A stretch of DNA of 60,386 nt from an uncultured Clostridia bacterium (GTDB lineage: Bacteria; Bacillota; Clostridia; TANB77; CAG-508): the NCBI GenBank assembly GCA_949280815.1, contig CASDJM010000006.1:1-60386 (forward strand). Reading direction: 5' to 3'. The notes under the pieces were generated by a model. It saw only the letters and a list, made by a program, of their open reading frames with translations. It had not been told where the DNA came from and did not search any database. Positions 52,257 to 60,386 of this stretch are shown here, piece by piece. The stretch's first letter is position 1, and every line of letters starts with the position of its first letter. Made by a program: the position numbers and the translations under genes.

Positions 52257-53060
52257 ATGAGATATACCAACACAAACAAGACAGAAAACATTCAATTAAG
52301 CAAAGACAATTATTATGTAGTGCTAGATTTCGATGGAACAATAACAAATGCAGAAAGTATTGATTCATGGATGGCATTAATTGACTTTGAAATCTATGGA
52401 GAAGAATGTAAAAAAGATGTCGAAAAACTAAATGGAAAATATAAACCCATAGAATCAGATTACGAAATGGAATATGAAATAAAAAAACAACATTTGGCAG
52501 ATTGGTATGGTAAAAGTATGAATCTCTTATACAAATACCAATTAACATATACAAAATTGCAAAAAGCACTTCAAAAAGAGAAGCTAAAACTTAGAGAGGG
52601 GGCAAAGGAATTCTTAAAAAAATTACATCAGGAAGATATACCAGTTATTATCATATCAGCTGGAATAGGAAATACCATAGAGGAATTTTTGAAAAAACAG
52701 GAATGTTATTACAATAATATTTATATTATTAGCAATTTTATTAAATTCAAAGAAAATAAAATGCAAAAATTTACAGGAACTATTATTCATTCCATGAATA
52801 AAAAAATGGAAGGATTTTTACCAGAGAGATGGCAAAATGAAATAAAACAAAAAGAATATGCGATATTATGTGGTGATATCGTGGATGATATACAAATGAC
52901 TAAGAAAGAGAATTTAGACAAAACGGTGACAATAGGATTTTTAAACAATAACACAGATGAAAAATTAAAGTATTATAATCAAAATTACGATTTTGTATTA
53001 ACAGAAGAAGAAGCTTGTTTTCAAGAAGTAGAAAAGATAATGTTACAATTTACAACTTAA
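52257..53060 (+). CDS. HAD-superfamily phosphatase, pyrimidine 5'-nucleotidase-like
   Basis: 267 residues from ATG 52257. HAD motifs: VVLDFDGTITNAES (motif I, DxDGT), VIIISAGIGNTIEEFL (motif II), Lys in the FLPERWQNEIKQKEY region, and LCGDIVDDIQM (motif IV, GDxxxD). The long helical insert after motif I and the GIGN motif resemble the UMPH-1 / cytosolic 5'-nucleotidase III group. A second ATG at 52250 has better ribosome-site spacing (AAGGAAGG) but opens a frame of only 36 codons, so initiation may be poor. Confidence 0.75.
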   Translation: MRYTNTNKTENIQLSKDNYYVVLDFDGTITNAESIDSWMALIDFEIYGEECKKDVEKLNGKYKPIESDYEMEYEIKKQHLADWYGKSMNLLYKYQLTYTKLQKALQKEKLKLREGAKEFLKKLHQEDIPVIIISAGIGNTIEEFLKKQECYYNNIYIISNFIKFKENKMQKFTGTIIHSMNKKMEGFLPERWQNEIKQKEYAILCGDIVDDIQMTKKENLDKTVTIGFLNNNTDEKLKYYNQNYDFVLTEEEACFQEVEKIMLQFTT

Positions 53061-53128
53061 ATAAATATTAGTAAGAGATACAAATATTATAAAAAAGATA
53101 ATTAAAATGTGAAAGGGAGATGTATAAA

Positions 53129-53812
53129 ATGAAAAAATTTGGAAATGTATTATGGGGGATTGTATTAATCATTGTAGGTGTTATTTTTGGGCTAAATGCC
53201 ATGGGATTAACTGATATTAATGTTTTTTTTAGAGGTTGGTGGACATTGTTTATTATTGTACCAAGCTTTATTGAATTATTTAGAAGCACCAATAAAATGT
53301 GGAGCATTATATGGCTAGTAATAGGAATCGTGTTGTTGTTATGTACAAGAGGCATATTATCTTTTAGTCTAATGGGAAAATTAATCTTTCCATTTATATT
53401 AGTCATGATAGGACTTAGTATTATTTTTAAAGATACTTTTGATAAAAAAGTAGTGGAAAAGATAAGAAGCTTAAATAGCAATAAAGAAAAATTGGATGAA
53501 ATTTGTGCTACTTTTGGAAGTCAAGAAAGTGATTTTTCTGGGCAAGAATTTAATGGAGCAAATTTAGATGCTGTATTTGGAAGTGTAGAATTAGATATTT
53601 CGAAAGCAATAATAAAGAATGACCAAGTGATTAATGCAAATAGCATTTTTGGAGGAATTGAAATAAGAGTACCAACAGGAGTAAATGTCAAAGTCAAATC
53701 GACACCAATCTTTGGAGGAGTGAGCAATAAGGCAAAAACGGATTATAATGAAAGTTCACCAACGATTTATATTAATGGAGTTGCCATATTTGGAGGTGTT
53801 GAGATAAAATGA
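53129..53812 (+). CDS. LiaF-like membrane protein
   Basis: ATG 53129, 10 bases after AAAGGGA (ATG 53120 is too close); 227 residues. Four membrane helices in the first ~105 residues in the DUF5668/LiaI-LiaF style (WGIVLIIVGVIFGLNAMG), then a beta-rich C-terminal domain (ANLDAVFGSVELDISKA, NSIFGGIEIRVPTGVNV, VAIFGGVEIK) as in LiaF C-terminal/DUF2154 proteins. Such proteins report cell-envelope stress to two-component systems, but none is encoded here. It overlaps the next gene by ATGA. Confidence 0.8.
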   Translation: MKKFGNVLWGIVLIIVGVIFGLNAMGLTDINVFFRGWWTLFIIVPSFIELFRSTNKMWSIIWLVIGIVLLLCTRGILSFSLMGKLIFPFILVMIGLSIIFKDTFDKKVVEKIRSLNSNKEKLDEICATFGSQESDFSGQEFNGANLDAVFGSVELDISKAIIKNDQVINANSIFGGIEIRVPTGVNVKVKSTPIFGGVSNKAKTDYNESSPTIYINGVAIFGGVEIK

Positions 53813-54654
53813 CATCTTTTCAAAAAATAATAAAATATGGAGCAATAGCATTTGCTATTTATTTATGCTTTATGATTCTTGGAATCATTGTTAGTACCAT
53901 TACTGCTATTTTTGGTATCTCAGTAGGAATCGAAATGTTTCAAAATAGTGATAATGATGCTATGGTTACAAAATGGGAACAAGAATATTCTAATATTACC
54001 AATATGGACATTGATTTAAGTGTTTGTAAGTTAGTCATCAAAAGGGGTGATACACTAAAAGTAAATGCTTCTGAAGTTTCAGAGAAATTTAAGTGTAGTG
54101 CAGAGGGAAATAAATTAAAAATTGAAGATAAAAATTTTCATAGAAACTTTTTTAGTCATACAGAAGATATTAAATCAGAAGTTACTATTTATGTACCAGA
54201 AAACATGAACTTTGAGGAAATTACCATTAAAACAGGAGTGAATGAAACTAATATTGAATATTTGAAAGCAGACAAAGTAAATCTAGAAATGGGTGTAGGA
54301 AGATATCAAATTGATTCTCTTTCTGCTAAATATGCTAAAATAGAGGCGGGAGCAGGAGAAGCCAATATTAATAAGAGTGATATTAAAGAATTGAAGCTAG
54401 ATGGTGGAATTGGCAAATTATCTTTTACTGGTAAAATTACACAAACAGCAGATATTGAGTGTGGTGTTGGAAGATTAGATATTAATTTAATTGGTTCATT
54501 AGCTAATTATAAGATAAAACCAGAAACAGGTTTGGGTAATTTTAAAGTGGATGGACAAAATGTCGGCAATCAGCAAACGATAGGAAATGGTGATGTTACT
54601 GTCAAGGTAGAAGCTGGTGTGGGAGAGACAGTTGTTAATTTTAAAGAACTATAG
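53809..54654 (+). CDS. DUF4097-type membrane-anchored beta-helix protein
   Basis: 281 residues; the ATGA overlap shows translational coupling to the LiaF-like gene. An N-terminal membrane helix (residues about 12-38) is followed by an extracytoplasmic domain of short beta repeats with alternating turns (NMDIDLSVCKLVIKRGD, MNFEEITIKTGVNETNIEYL, VNLEMGVGRYQIDSL, AKIEAGAGEANINKS, ...GVGETVVNF), the DUF4097 pattern. Together with the preceding gene it forms an envelope-stress-like pair; the function is unknown. Confidence 0.8.
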   Translation: MTSFQKIIKYGAIAFAIYLCFMILGIIVSTITAIFGISVGIEMFQNSDNDAMVTKWEQEYSNITNMDIDLSVCKLVIKRGDTLKVNASEVSEKFKCSAEGNKLKIEDKNFHRNFFSHTEDIKSEVTIYVPENMNFEEITIKTGVNETNIEYLKADKVNLEMGVGRYQIDSLSAKYAKIEAGAGEANINKSDIKELKLDGGIGKLSFTGKITQTADIECGVGRLDINLIGSLANYKIKPETGLGNFKVDGQNVGNQQTIGNGDVTVKVEAGVGETVVNFKEL

Positions 54655-54723
54655 AGTTGAAAAATAATAAATTAAACTTTAGATTGACAGTATCAAATAA
54701 TTTTAGAAAAAGAGAGGTATAAA

Positions 54724-55863
54724 ATGAAAAAAGTTGCAATATTTGGTTCAACAGGTTCTATTGGTGAAAGTACGTTAAATGTAATTAGAGAAAATCCTGA
54801 CTTATTTGAAGTAGTTACATTAGTGGCAGGAAAAAATATTCAAAAATTAATTGAGCAAATCCAAGAATTTGAGCCTAAAAATATCTATATCACAGCAGAA
54901 GAAAATGCTAATAAAATAAAAGAATTATATCCTCATTTACATGTTTATCATGGCGAAGAAGGAATGGAGAGAATTTCTAAATTAACCGACTTTGATATTA
55001 GTGTATCAGCTTTAGTAGGGGTAGCTGGTTTACAACCGACTTATAATATGATAAAAAATGGGAAAACAGTAGCACTAGCTAATAAAGAGGTATTAGTAGC
55101 GGGGGGAAAACTAATTATGGATACAGCTAGAGAAAACAATGCTACTTTATTAACTGTAGATAGTGAGCACAGTGCCATTATGCAATGTCTACAAGGAGAA
55201 AAACAAAATAGGATTGATAAGATTTTATTAACTGCTTCTGGTGGTCCATTTTTTAATCAAGAAATTACAGATGCTATAACAGTAGAACAAGCGTTAAATC
55301 ACCCAACTTGGAAAATGGGACCAAAGGTAACAATTGATTCGTCTACTATGATGAATAAAGGATTTGAAGTGATTGAAGCAAAATGGCTATTTGATGTAGA
55401 ACCAAGTCAAATACAAGTAGTAGTACACAGAAAAAGTATTGTACATTCTATGGTACAATTCCAAGATGGAACCATTATGGCAAATTTAGGACCAAAGTCT
55501 ATGCAAATACCAATTGCATATGCTTTAGATTATCCAAACCGTTTAGTAAATAATATTGAAAAGATTGATTTGTTTGAAATTGAGAATTTGGCATTTGAAA
55601 AACCAGATTTAGAGAAATTTCAATGTTTGAAGCTAGCTTTTGAAGCAATTAAAAAAGGTCATAGTTATCAAGTTGTATTAAATGCTACCAATGAGGTTCT
55701 AGTAGATGCCTTTTTAAATAAAAAGATAACCTATACACAAATTCCAAAAGGAATTAAGAAGATGCTAGATGCACACAATCTAGTTGAATTGAATACGGTT
55801 GAGGAAATTTTAGCATTAGACCATAAAGTGAAAGAAGAGACTAGAAAAATGATAGAAAATTAA
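54724..55863 (+). CDS. dxr: 1-deoxy-D-xylulose 5-phosphate reductoisomerase
   Basis: 379 residues, ATG 54724 behind AGAGAGG. Second step of the MEP isoprenoid pathway. Motifs: FGSTGSIGESTLNV (NADPH), ALANKEVLVAGG, TVDSEHSAIMQCLQGE (metal-binding D and E), TASGGPF, HPTWKMGPKVTIDSSTMMNKGFEVIEA (written here in two parts: HPTWKMGPKVTIDSST and MMNKGFEVIEAKWLF). Full length. No uppS, cdsA or rseP follow, although these are the usual neighbours. Confidence 0.95.
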   Translation: MKKVAIFGSTGSIGESTLNVIRENPDLFEVVTLVAGKNIQKLIEQIQEFEPKNIYITAEENANKIKELYPHLHVYHGEEGMERISKLTDFDISVSALVGVAGLQPTYNMIKNGKTVALANKEVLVAGGKLIMDTARENNATLLTVDSEHSAIMQCLQGEKQNRIDKILLTASGGPFFNQEITDAITVEQALNHPTWKMGPKVTIDSSTMMNKGFEVIEAKWLFDVEPSQIQVVVHRKSIVHSMVQFQDGTIMANLGPKSMQIPIAYALDYPNRLVNNIEKIDLFEIENLAFEKPDLEKFQCLKLAFEAIKKGHSYQVVLNATNEVLVDAFLNKKITYTQIPKGIKKMLDAHNLVELNTVEEILALDHKVKEETRKMIEN

Positions 55864-55890
55864 TATTTTCAACTTAGCAGTATGGTTAGC

Positions 55891-55920
55891 TGGTCGCTTA
55901 TGCGGTGTTGCAAAAATAAT
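55891..55920. repeat. Remnant of a family A core
   Basis: TGGTCGCTTATGCGGTGTTG and the following CAAAAATAAT match the right end of the A core, without arms. It is probably a decayed copy between the converging dxr and minus-strand genes. Confidence 0.6.
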
Positions 55921-55931
55921 AAATAACATTT

Positions 55932-56690
55932 TTATGGTTCTTCTATTAAATCTTTCCAATATTTTTTAGGCATATATTGCATTTGACATCTTGGATTTTT
56001 TCTTTCAGAAATAGAAATTGTTTTAAAAAATAATTTCCATAATTCCTGATATTTCTGTTCTGTTTCAGAAATATTAGGGATTTTTAGATTGGTAGCATCC
56101 ATTATTTGATATTCTTTTCCATTGTATAACAAGCAAATGTTTCTTGTTTTATCATGTATGATAAAGTTTTGGGTAGGTAAGCGGTTGATAAAATGATGTG
56201 CTAAGGGCTCAATAATGTTATTGTCAGGATGAAGAGAAGCATAGTATAAATTGTTTGCAACTTCTTGAAAGCGGAGCAATCCTTTCAGTCTATGACATTC
56301 TCCAAAAGCTCTTTTTTTCATAGCCATTACTTGAAAGACATATGAAATTGTAAGTCGATTATTAATTTTAGGTCCATAATCAAAACCATCACACAAATAT
56401 TTTAGAAGACATATTTCTTTGTCTTTTTCATTGCAAAGAAAAGCATAATAGGTATTGTTAAGAGTAATATAACCAATGTTTTTTTCAATTCCTGTAAAAA
56501 CTCGTTCAGCTTTTTCAGGGTCTGTCTGGATAGAAACGATGTTGTCTAAGAAATTAGGGGTATAATCTGTTTTTACAAGTATTTTTTGTGGTAGTGTTTT
56601 AGTGGAATAGCAGTCGAATACGATGGTTAAGAAACCATCTAAAGAACCATCATATAAATAAGTTTTATTTATAAGCTTCCAGTTAGACAT
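55932..56690 (-). CDS. TIGR03915/DUF4130-type protein, partner of a radical SAM repair-like enzyme
   Basis: 252 residues, start at 56690 (MSNWKLINKTYLYDGSLDGF). Recognised from the N-terminal YDGSLDGFLTIVFDCY, the segment RAFGECHRLKGLLRFQE near the middle, and the C-terminal MPKKYWKDLIE. The family occurs almost always beside the radical SAM protein encoded just upstream and has been named a probable DNA metabolism protein; the C-terminal part resembles DNA glycosylase-associated DUF4130. The genes overlap by 22 bases, so they are co-translated. Confidence 0.85.
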   Translation of the reverse strand: MSNWKLINKTYLYDGSLDGFLTIVFDCYSTKTLPQKILVKTDYTPNFLDNIVSIQTDPEKAERVFTGIEKNIGYITLNNTYYAFLCNEKDKEICLLKYLCDGFDYGPKINNRLTISYVFQVMAMKKRAFGECHRLKGLLRFQEVANNLYYASLHPDNNIIEPLAHHFINRLPTQNFIIHDKTRNICLLYNGKEYQIMDATNLKIPNISETEQKYQELWKLFFKTISISERKNPRCQMQYMPKKYWKDLIEEP

Positions 56691-57967
56691 TTTATTTTAT
56701 CCTCCTTTGTTGGCTGTAGCGTGTCAAAAATAGATAATTGCTGATATTGTGGTAAAGGTAAAGCATTTCGTTCTTGTGTAATCAAATTGGTTTCAATAAA
56801 GTTTTGATTAAATTTATAAACTTTGTCAAAATACTTTCCTTTACAGGTGATAAAGTATTTTGCTCGCTTTAATACTACACCAAGTTTTTTTAAAGATTCG
56901 AAATCTAATAAGAATTCACGCCTTGCTCTTATGATTTTTTTGGCAGAGATAACGCCAATCCCAGGAATGCGAAGTAGGGTGAAGTAGTCTGCCATGTTAA
57001 TTTCGACTGGGAATTTGTCTAGGTTTCGCAAAGCCCAATCACATTTTGGATCTAAGATATGGTTAAAGTTAGGATGGTTTTCATTTAATAGTTCATCTGC
57101 TTGAAAGCCATAATAGCGAAGCAACCAGTCTGCTTGGTATAATCTATTTTCACGAAGGAGAGGGGGTGCTTCTAAAGTAGGCAAGTTTTTATCTTGATTA
57201 ATACTGACATAAGCAGAATAGTAAACTCGTTTTAGACTTAATTTTTGATATAATCCTTCAGAAAGTTTTAAGATTTTCAAGTCACTTTCAGGAGTAGCTC
57301 CAACAATTAATTGTGTGGTTTGTCCAGCTGGTACAAAGCTAGGCTTAAATTTGCTTTTTTCTGTTTTATTTCGTTTAATACCATTAGAAACATAAGTCAT
57401 TGGTTCTAAAATGCCAGTTTTTTCTTTTTGGGGAGCTAACAATTTTAAGCTATCATTAGAAGGTAATTCGATATTAATGCTAAGTCGATCTACTAGAGCT
57501 CCTAATGTGTCAATTAATTCTTTACTACAGCCAGGTATGGTCTTACAATGGATGTAACCATTGAAGTTATATTCGTTTCGTAAGATAGAAACAGCTTGTA
57601 TTAGTAACTCCATTGTATAATCAGGAGATTTTATTACAGCAGAACTTAGAAAAAGTCCTTCAATATAATTTCTTTTGTAAAAATTAATGGTTAAATCAGC
57701 TACTTCTTGTGGGGTAAAGGTTGCTCTTCTGACAGGATTGGTGCAACGATTGATGCAATATTTGCAATCATACATACAGGCATTACTAAATAGTATTTTT
57801 AGCAACGAAATACACCTTCCATCTGCACCCCAACTATGACAAATACCAGAGATATTACCGTTTCCAATTCCATTGTTTTTATTTTTTCGATTGCTTCCAC
57901 TGGAACTACAAGAAGCATCATATTTAGCAGAGTCTGCTAAGATTTTTAATTTGTCTAATATTTCCAT
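56669..57967 (-). CDS. Putative DNA modification/repair radical SAM protein
   Basis: 432 residues, start at 57967 (MEILDKLKILADSAKYDASC). The radical SAM cluster motif is NACMYDCKYCINRC (CxxxCxxC), near residue 60. The barrel follows, and the C-terminus has a helix-hairpin-helix (LLRIPGIGVISAKKIIRARR), which suggests DNA binding. This matches TIGR03916. The substrate is unknown; with the partner gene it probably repairs or modifies DNA. Confidence 0.9.
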   Translation of the reverse strand: MEILDKLKILADSAKYDASCSSSGSNRKNKNNGIGNGNISGICHSWGADGRCISLLKILFSNACMYDCKYCINRCTNPVRRATFTPQEVADLTINFYKRNYIEGLFLSSAVIKSPDYTMELLIQAVSILRNEYNFNGYIHCKTIPGCSKELIDTLGALVDRLSINIELPSNDSLKLLAPQKEKTGILEPMTYVSNGIKRNKTEKSKFKPSFVPAGQTTQLIVGATPESDLKILKLSEGLYQKLSLKRVYYSAYVSINQDKNLPTLEAPPLLRENRLYQADWLLRYYGFQADELLNENHPNFNHILDPKCDWALRNLDKFPVEINMADYFTLLRIPGIGVISAKKIIRARREFLLDFESLKKLGVVLKRAKYFITCKGKYFDKVYKFNQNFIETNLITQERNALPLPQYQQLSIFDTLQPTKEDKIKCLTGSL

Positions 57968-58151
57968 TTCTTAATCCTTTTTATCTTCAATAAAAGTTTA
58001 GTTTGAAAAGGTGATGTTATTTGACTATGTTGAAAATGGCAATTATTTTTCAAATTAACCAAACATTTGTGTCTATTATATCATAAAAAAAATAAAAGTC
58101 AACCATTTGTTTGTTTTAAGTTTCGTTTTTTTATTATAGTTTATATAAAAA

Positions 58152-58302
58152 TTATAATATATAGTAAAATATGGTGATGTGCAGTTTGGGAAGACTCTTA
58201 TTATTATCGATAAGCTGGTTACTCTTCTATATTAGAATATTATTAAACTTATTATATGATTAGTCTGGCTAGTAAAGAATGGAATTTTACTATATATTAT
58301 AA
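58152..58302 (-). repeat. Element C3 (diverged, opposite orientation)
   Basis: Perfect 19-bp arms (58152-58170, 58284-58302), unlike the arms of C1 and C2. On the minus strand the core begins with TTTACTAGCCAGACTAATCA and ends AGAGTCTTCCCAAACTGCAC, matching the C core ends. It lies in the 650-base gene-free stretch between the radical SAM gene and the IS30 element; no other structure was recognised there apart from the IS30 flank. Confidence 0.7.
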
Positions 58303-58587
58303 CTTTAAACTTGGAAGAGAACAAAAAACACCAAAACTTAAATTTGTGTAACAAAAATGGGTTAAATATAAAAGTAAATTCCACATTTAACTGAATTTAC
58401 TGATTCAAGAGAAAAGTCCAGTAAATGAATGAATTTTTCTCTTTTTTAATTGCATTTTGTAATAAAAATATGCTAAAATATAATTAAATTAAAGAAAAAT
58501 TTTAAATAGTAGCATGATTAATACACGACTGGCTTTGAATTTTTTAAAATAAATTCCACTCGTGTTTGTGCACAATTTTAAATTAAA

Positions 58588-59939
58588 ACTTTACTTGGGT
58601 ATATGTAAAATTTAATTTACATTAATTTTTCTTTAGTAGATTTGGTTTAAGTTGAATCTCATTAACTGAAATTTTTTTGAGATTCAACTTTTTTAATACC
58701 TCTTTATCTAAAAGTATTTGTGCTAAATCATAAGGTGTAGCATTATTTAAGCTAGGTCTAGTAAGGCTATTGATATGATTTATCATTAAATCAATATCAC
58801 TTTGAGTAAAGTTATCCATAGAAACACCTTTTGGTATGACATAACGAATAAACTCATGATTTTTTTCAATAGCTCCCTTTTGATAAGAAGCACCTGGGTT
58901 ACAAAAAAATATTCTAGTTCTTCCAATTCCATCGTGATTAAATTCTAAGCTTAAAGGATTTGAAAATTCGGAACCATTATCAGTAAGAATAATAGGAAAA
59001 GTTTTCTGAAATAAATCATTTCCAAGAATACTTTCAATCCAATTAAATACTTTAAGTACAGAATTTCTTGTTTTATCTGCTAATAGAAAAGCTAACATAA
59101 GTTTTGAATTTCTAAGAGCATAGTAAGGAGTACTTTTCCACCTTTTTTACCTTCAACAGTATCCATTTCAACTATTTGAGTATCTGGATTATCTAATAAA
59201 TATTTTTCAAAATCATCATAAGTTCTACCTATACGAATAGAAGTATCTTTTGGCGAAGTTCTTTTAACTTTACTTGTAGAAAATCTAATTCTTCTAGGTA
59301 AGTCAATATTCCTTGCTGATAATTGATTTTGGTCAATGTAGTTGTAAAGTGAAGATTTAGAACATTTCAAATTTTGTGTTTGATAAATATGATATATTGT
59401 CTGACCTTGTTTAATTAATGGAGAGACAATATTATCTAATTCACAAAGCTCTTCATTAGAAAGATTGATACCTTGTCTAGAGGTAGATAAAGTATGTTTG
59501 TATTGATGATAAGAAGGTAAAGCACGATACTAGTATTTAACTAATCTACAAGCACTTTTTGAAGAGCAAGAATTACAAACATAAGGAGCTTGTGTTAAGC
59601 TAAGACAAATATCTTCTTGAAAATGAGAGCAATAAGAGTTACATCGTTTACACTTAAAACACAAAAAGTTGCAATTTCTACCACATACATTTTTTCTCCT
59701 ATATGAGAATTTGTTTTTGCAAATATTACCACAACCGTTAAAAGTGTTAGGTTCTTTTCTTATCCTATGTTTTTTAATTTCTTTTGAAATTGTAGTTGGA
59801 TCTTTAGATAGAAATTTAGCAATTTCTTTAAATGTCATACGATGATTAAGTGCTTGTTCAATATAATTTCTATCTTCTAAAGTTAAATGTTTTTGATTTG
59901 TATTTTCCATGATAATACCTCCTTGTACCCAAGTAAAGT
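58588..59939 (-). mobile_element. IS30-family insertion sequence (decayed)
   Basis: 14-bp perfect inverted repeats ACTTTACTTGGGTA (58588-58601) and complement (59926-59939) enclose a broken IS30 transposase. A second inverted pair further out (TAAAAGTAAATTCCA near 58371 and its complement ending near 60009) encloses the element and may be its original target or a second mobile unit. Confidence 0.75.
58622..59910 (-). pseudogene. IS30-family transposase, broken by a stop and a one-base deletion
   Basis: Start at 59910 behind AGGAGG (MENTNQKHLTLEDRNYIEQA). Family marks: the N-terminal HTH (FKEIAKFLSKDPTTISKEIK), a Cys-rich region, MDTVEGKKGGKVLL with the first catalytic Asp, TDNGSEFSNPL with the second, and YQKGAIEKNHEFIR with the Glu. 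The frame is interrupted by TAG at about 59533 (K-Y-TAG-Y-R where the family has Tyr), and by loss of one A near 59114, which switches frame at LL(R)NSKLMLAFLLAD. Neither break involves CGG. A true decayed transposase, useful as contrast with the CGG-interrupted core genes. Confidence 0.85.
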
Positions 59940-60018
59940 ATTATATAATTATAGCATGAAATATTCCAAAACTAAATTCTTGTTAAGCCATCACTGGAAT
60001 TTACTTTTAAATTTAAGG

Positions 60019-60056
60019 TGTAATGAAAATGTAATATAATTAGTATTTACAAAAAA
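60019..60056 (+). repeat. Direct repeat, copy 1
   Basis: About 38 bases (TGTAATGAAAATGTAATATA and following) recur at 60171 with a spacing of 152 bases and very few changes. Both lie before the prepilin-like gene. The function is unclear; they could be duplicated promoter or regulator-binding units. Confidence 0.6.
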
Positions 60057-60170
60057 TAATTAATGTGGTATAAAAAGAATATAAATTATAATAAAATAAC
60101 ATAATAGATTACATTTTATAACATATTTGTAAATTGGTATAAAAATTATAAAAAAGTATAAAAATAAACT

Positions 60171-60210
60171 TGTAATAAAAATGTAATATAATTAGTATTT
60201 ACAAGAAAAA
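60171..60210 (+). repeat. Direct repeat, copy 2
   Basis: Second copy of the 38-base repeat, about 65 bases upstream of the prepilin-like start. Includes TATAAT at 60187-60192, a possible -10. The rest of the 365-base stretch before the gene is AT-rich without recognisable structure. Confidence 0.6.
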
Positions 60211-60276
60211 ATACAAATGTTATAATCTGAATGTATAAATATGACGTATAATGTCACCGAAGGAGGAATTTTAGAA

Positions 60277-60386
60277 ATGAAAAACAAAGGTATCACATTA
60301 ATTGCTTTAGTTATTACCATTATTATCTTATTAATATTAGCATCTGTAACAATAGCGACTTTAACAGGAGATAATGGACTGATAAC
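60277..60386 (+). CDS. Prepilin-like protein, N-terminal part (partial)
   Basis: ATG 60277 behind GAAGGAGG; only 36 codons before the window ends. The sequence MKNKGITLIALVITIIILLI followed by LASVTIATLTGDNGLI is a type IV prepilin-type leader: a short basic leader (MKNKG), then ITLIALV..., with the usual Phe-Thr-Leu replaced by Ile-Thr-Leu and a 20-residue hydrophobic helix. Such leaders are processed by prepilin peptidase. The head domain lies outside the window; by analogy it may be DUF6273-like, as in the gene at position 3. Confidence 0.9.
   Translation, partial: MKNKGITLIALVITIIILLILASVTIATLTGDNGLI

Noticed and set aside
52250..52360. HAD gene starting at ATG 52250 with an undetected shift
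   Set aside because: The 52257 frame has its own ATG and no CGG lies between; a shift is not needed.
59092..59120. IS30 frame switch as another CGG recoding site
   Set aside because: No CGG is present; the switch needs one added A, so it is ordinary decay.

Overview
The window is a low-GC, AT-rich stretch of a Gram-positive, anaerobic, endospore-forming bacterium of the Clostridia type. The sporulation genes gpr and a ytxC-like gene, the oxygen-sensitive class III ribonucleotide reductase, formate-tetrahydrofolate ligase, the murT/gatD pair and the Asp23/AmaP cluster all point there. The prepilin-like proteins with DUF6273 or FGE-like lectin domains suggest an uncultured gut lineage (inference). 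No rRNA, tRNA or CRISPR array was recognised.

Layout. 1-5.4 kb is a surface-protein region: the tail of a prepilin-like DUF6273 protein, a MucBP-repeat adhesin, and an FGE/C-type-lectin-fold protein whose C-terminus looks like the variable region of a diversity-generating retroelement. 5.4-17.2 kb is mostly housekeeping (priA, def, fmt, asp23/amaP, nusB, xseA, xseB, a DUF212 protein, fhs), interrupted by an AbiEi/AbiEii-type toxin-antitoxin pair. 17.2-28.1 kb is a transport region: an MFS-like protein, two heterodimeric ABC exporter pairs, an LD-carboxypeptidase-like protein and an AraC regulator, separated by palindromic repeats. 28.4-34 kb has dtd, uvrA, gpr and a membrane protein. 34-38 kb on the minus strand has a ytxC-like gene, a GH57/DUF1957 protein and a DUF4912 protein. 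38-48.4 kb has recJ, relA, an MBL hydrolase, hisS, a Crp/Fnr regulator divergent from nrdD, and an MmcQ/YjbR protein. 48.5-58 kb has gatD/murT, an Rpn-type nuclease, a HAD phosphatase, a LiaF-like/DUF4097 pair, dxr and a two-gene radical-SAM DNA-repair-type module. 58-60.4 kb has a decayed IS30 element and the start of another prepilin-like gene.

Main observation. Six otherwise well-conserved genes (priA, the DUF212 gene, the araC-type gene, uvrA, relA, gatD) are each split by one or two frame breaks, eight in total, and all eight are the same event. An in-frame CGG stands where the ribosome must move +1, and reading resumes at GGN, the conserved glycine codon of the family. In-frame CGG is otherwise missing from every recognisable core gene here, although out-of-frame CGG is common. 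I infer that CGG is not decoded as an ordinary arginine codon in this organism but triggers +1 recoding: either CGGN is read as a four-base glycine codon, or the ribosome slips at a vacant CGG. Only three in-frame CGG codons do not fit, and they lie in two accessory or unknown ORFs.

Second observation. The intergenic regions are filled with nested palindromic elements, named families A to E here. In families A and C a conserved core is enclosed by long inverted repeats that differ from copy to copy. Several A copies have clean 8-bp target duplications, one A copy sits inside an E copy, and family C has an empty and an occupied site within 1.3 kb of each other. A third observation is a GTTGC-N4-GCAAC dyad upstream of both the Crp/Fnr gene and nrdD, placed as expected for autorepression and class II activation.
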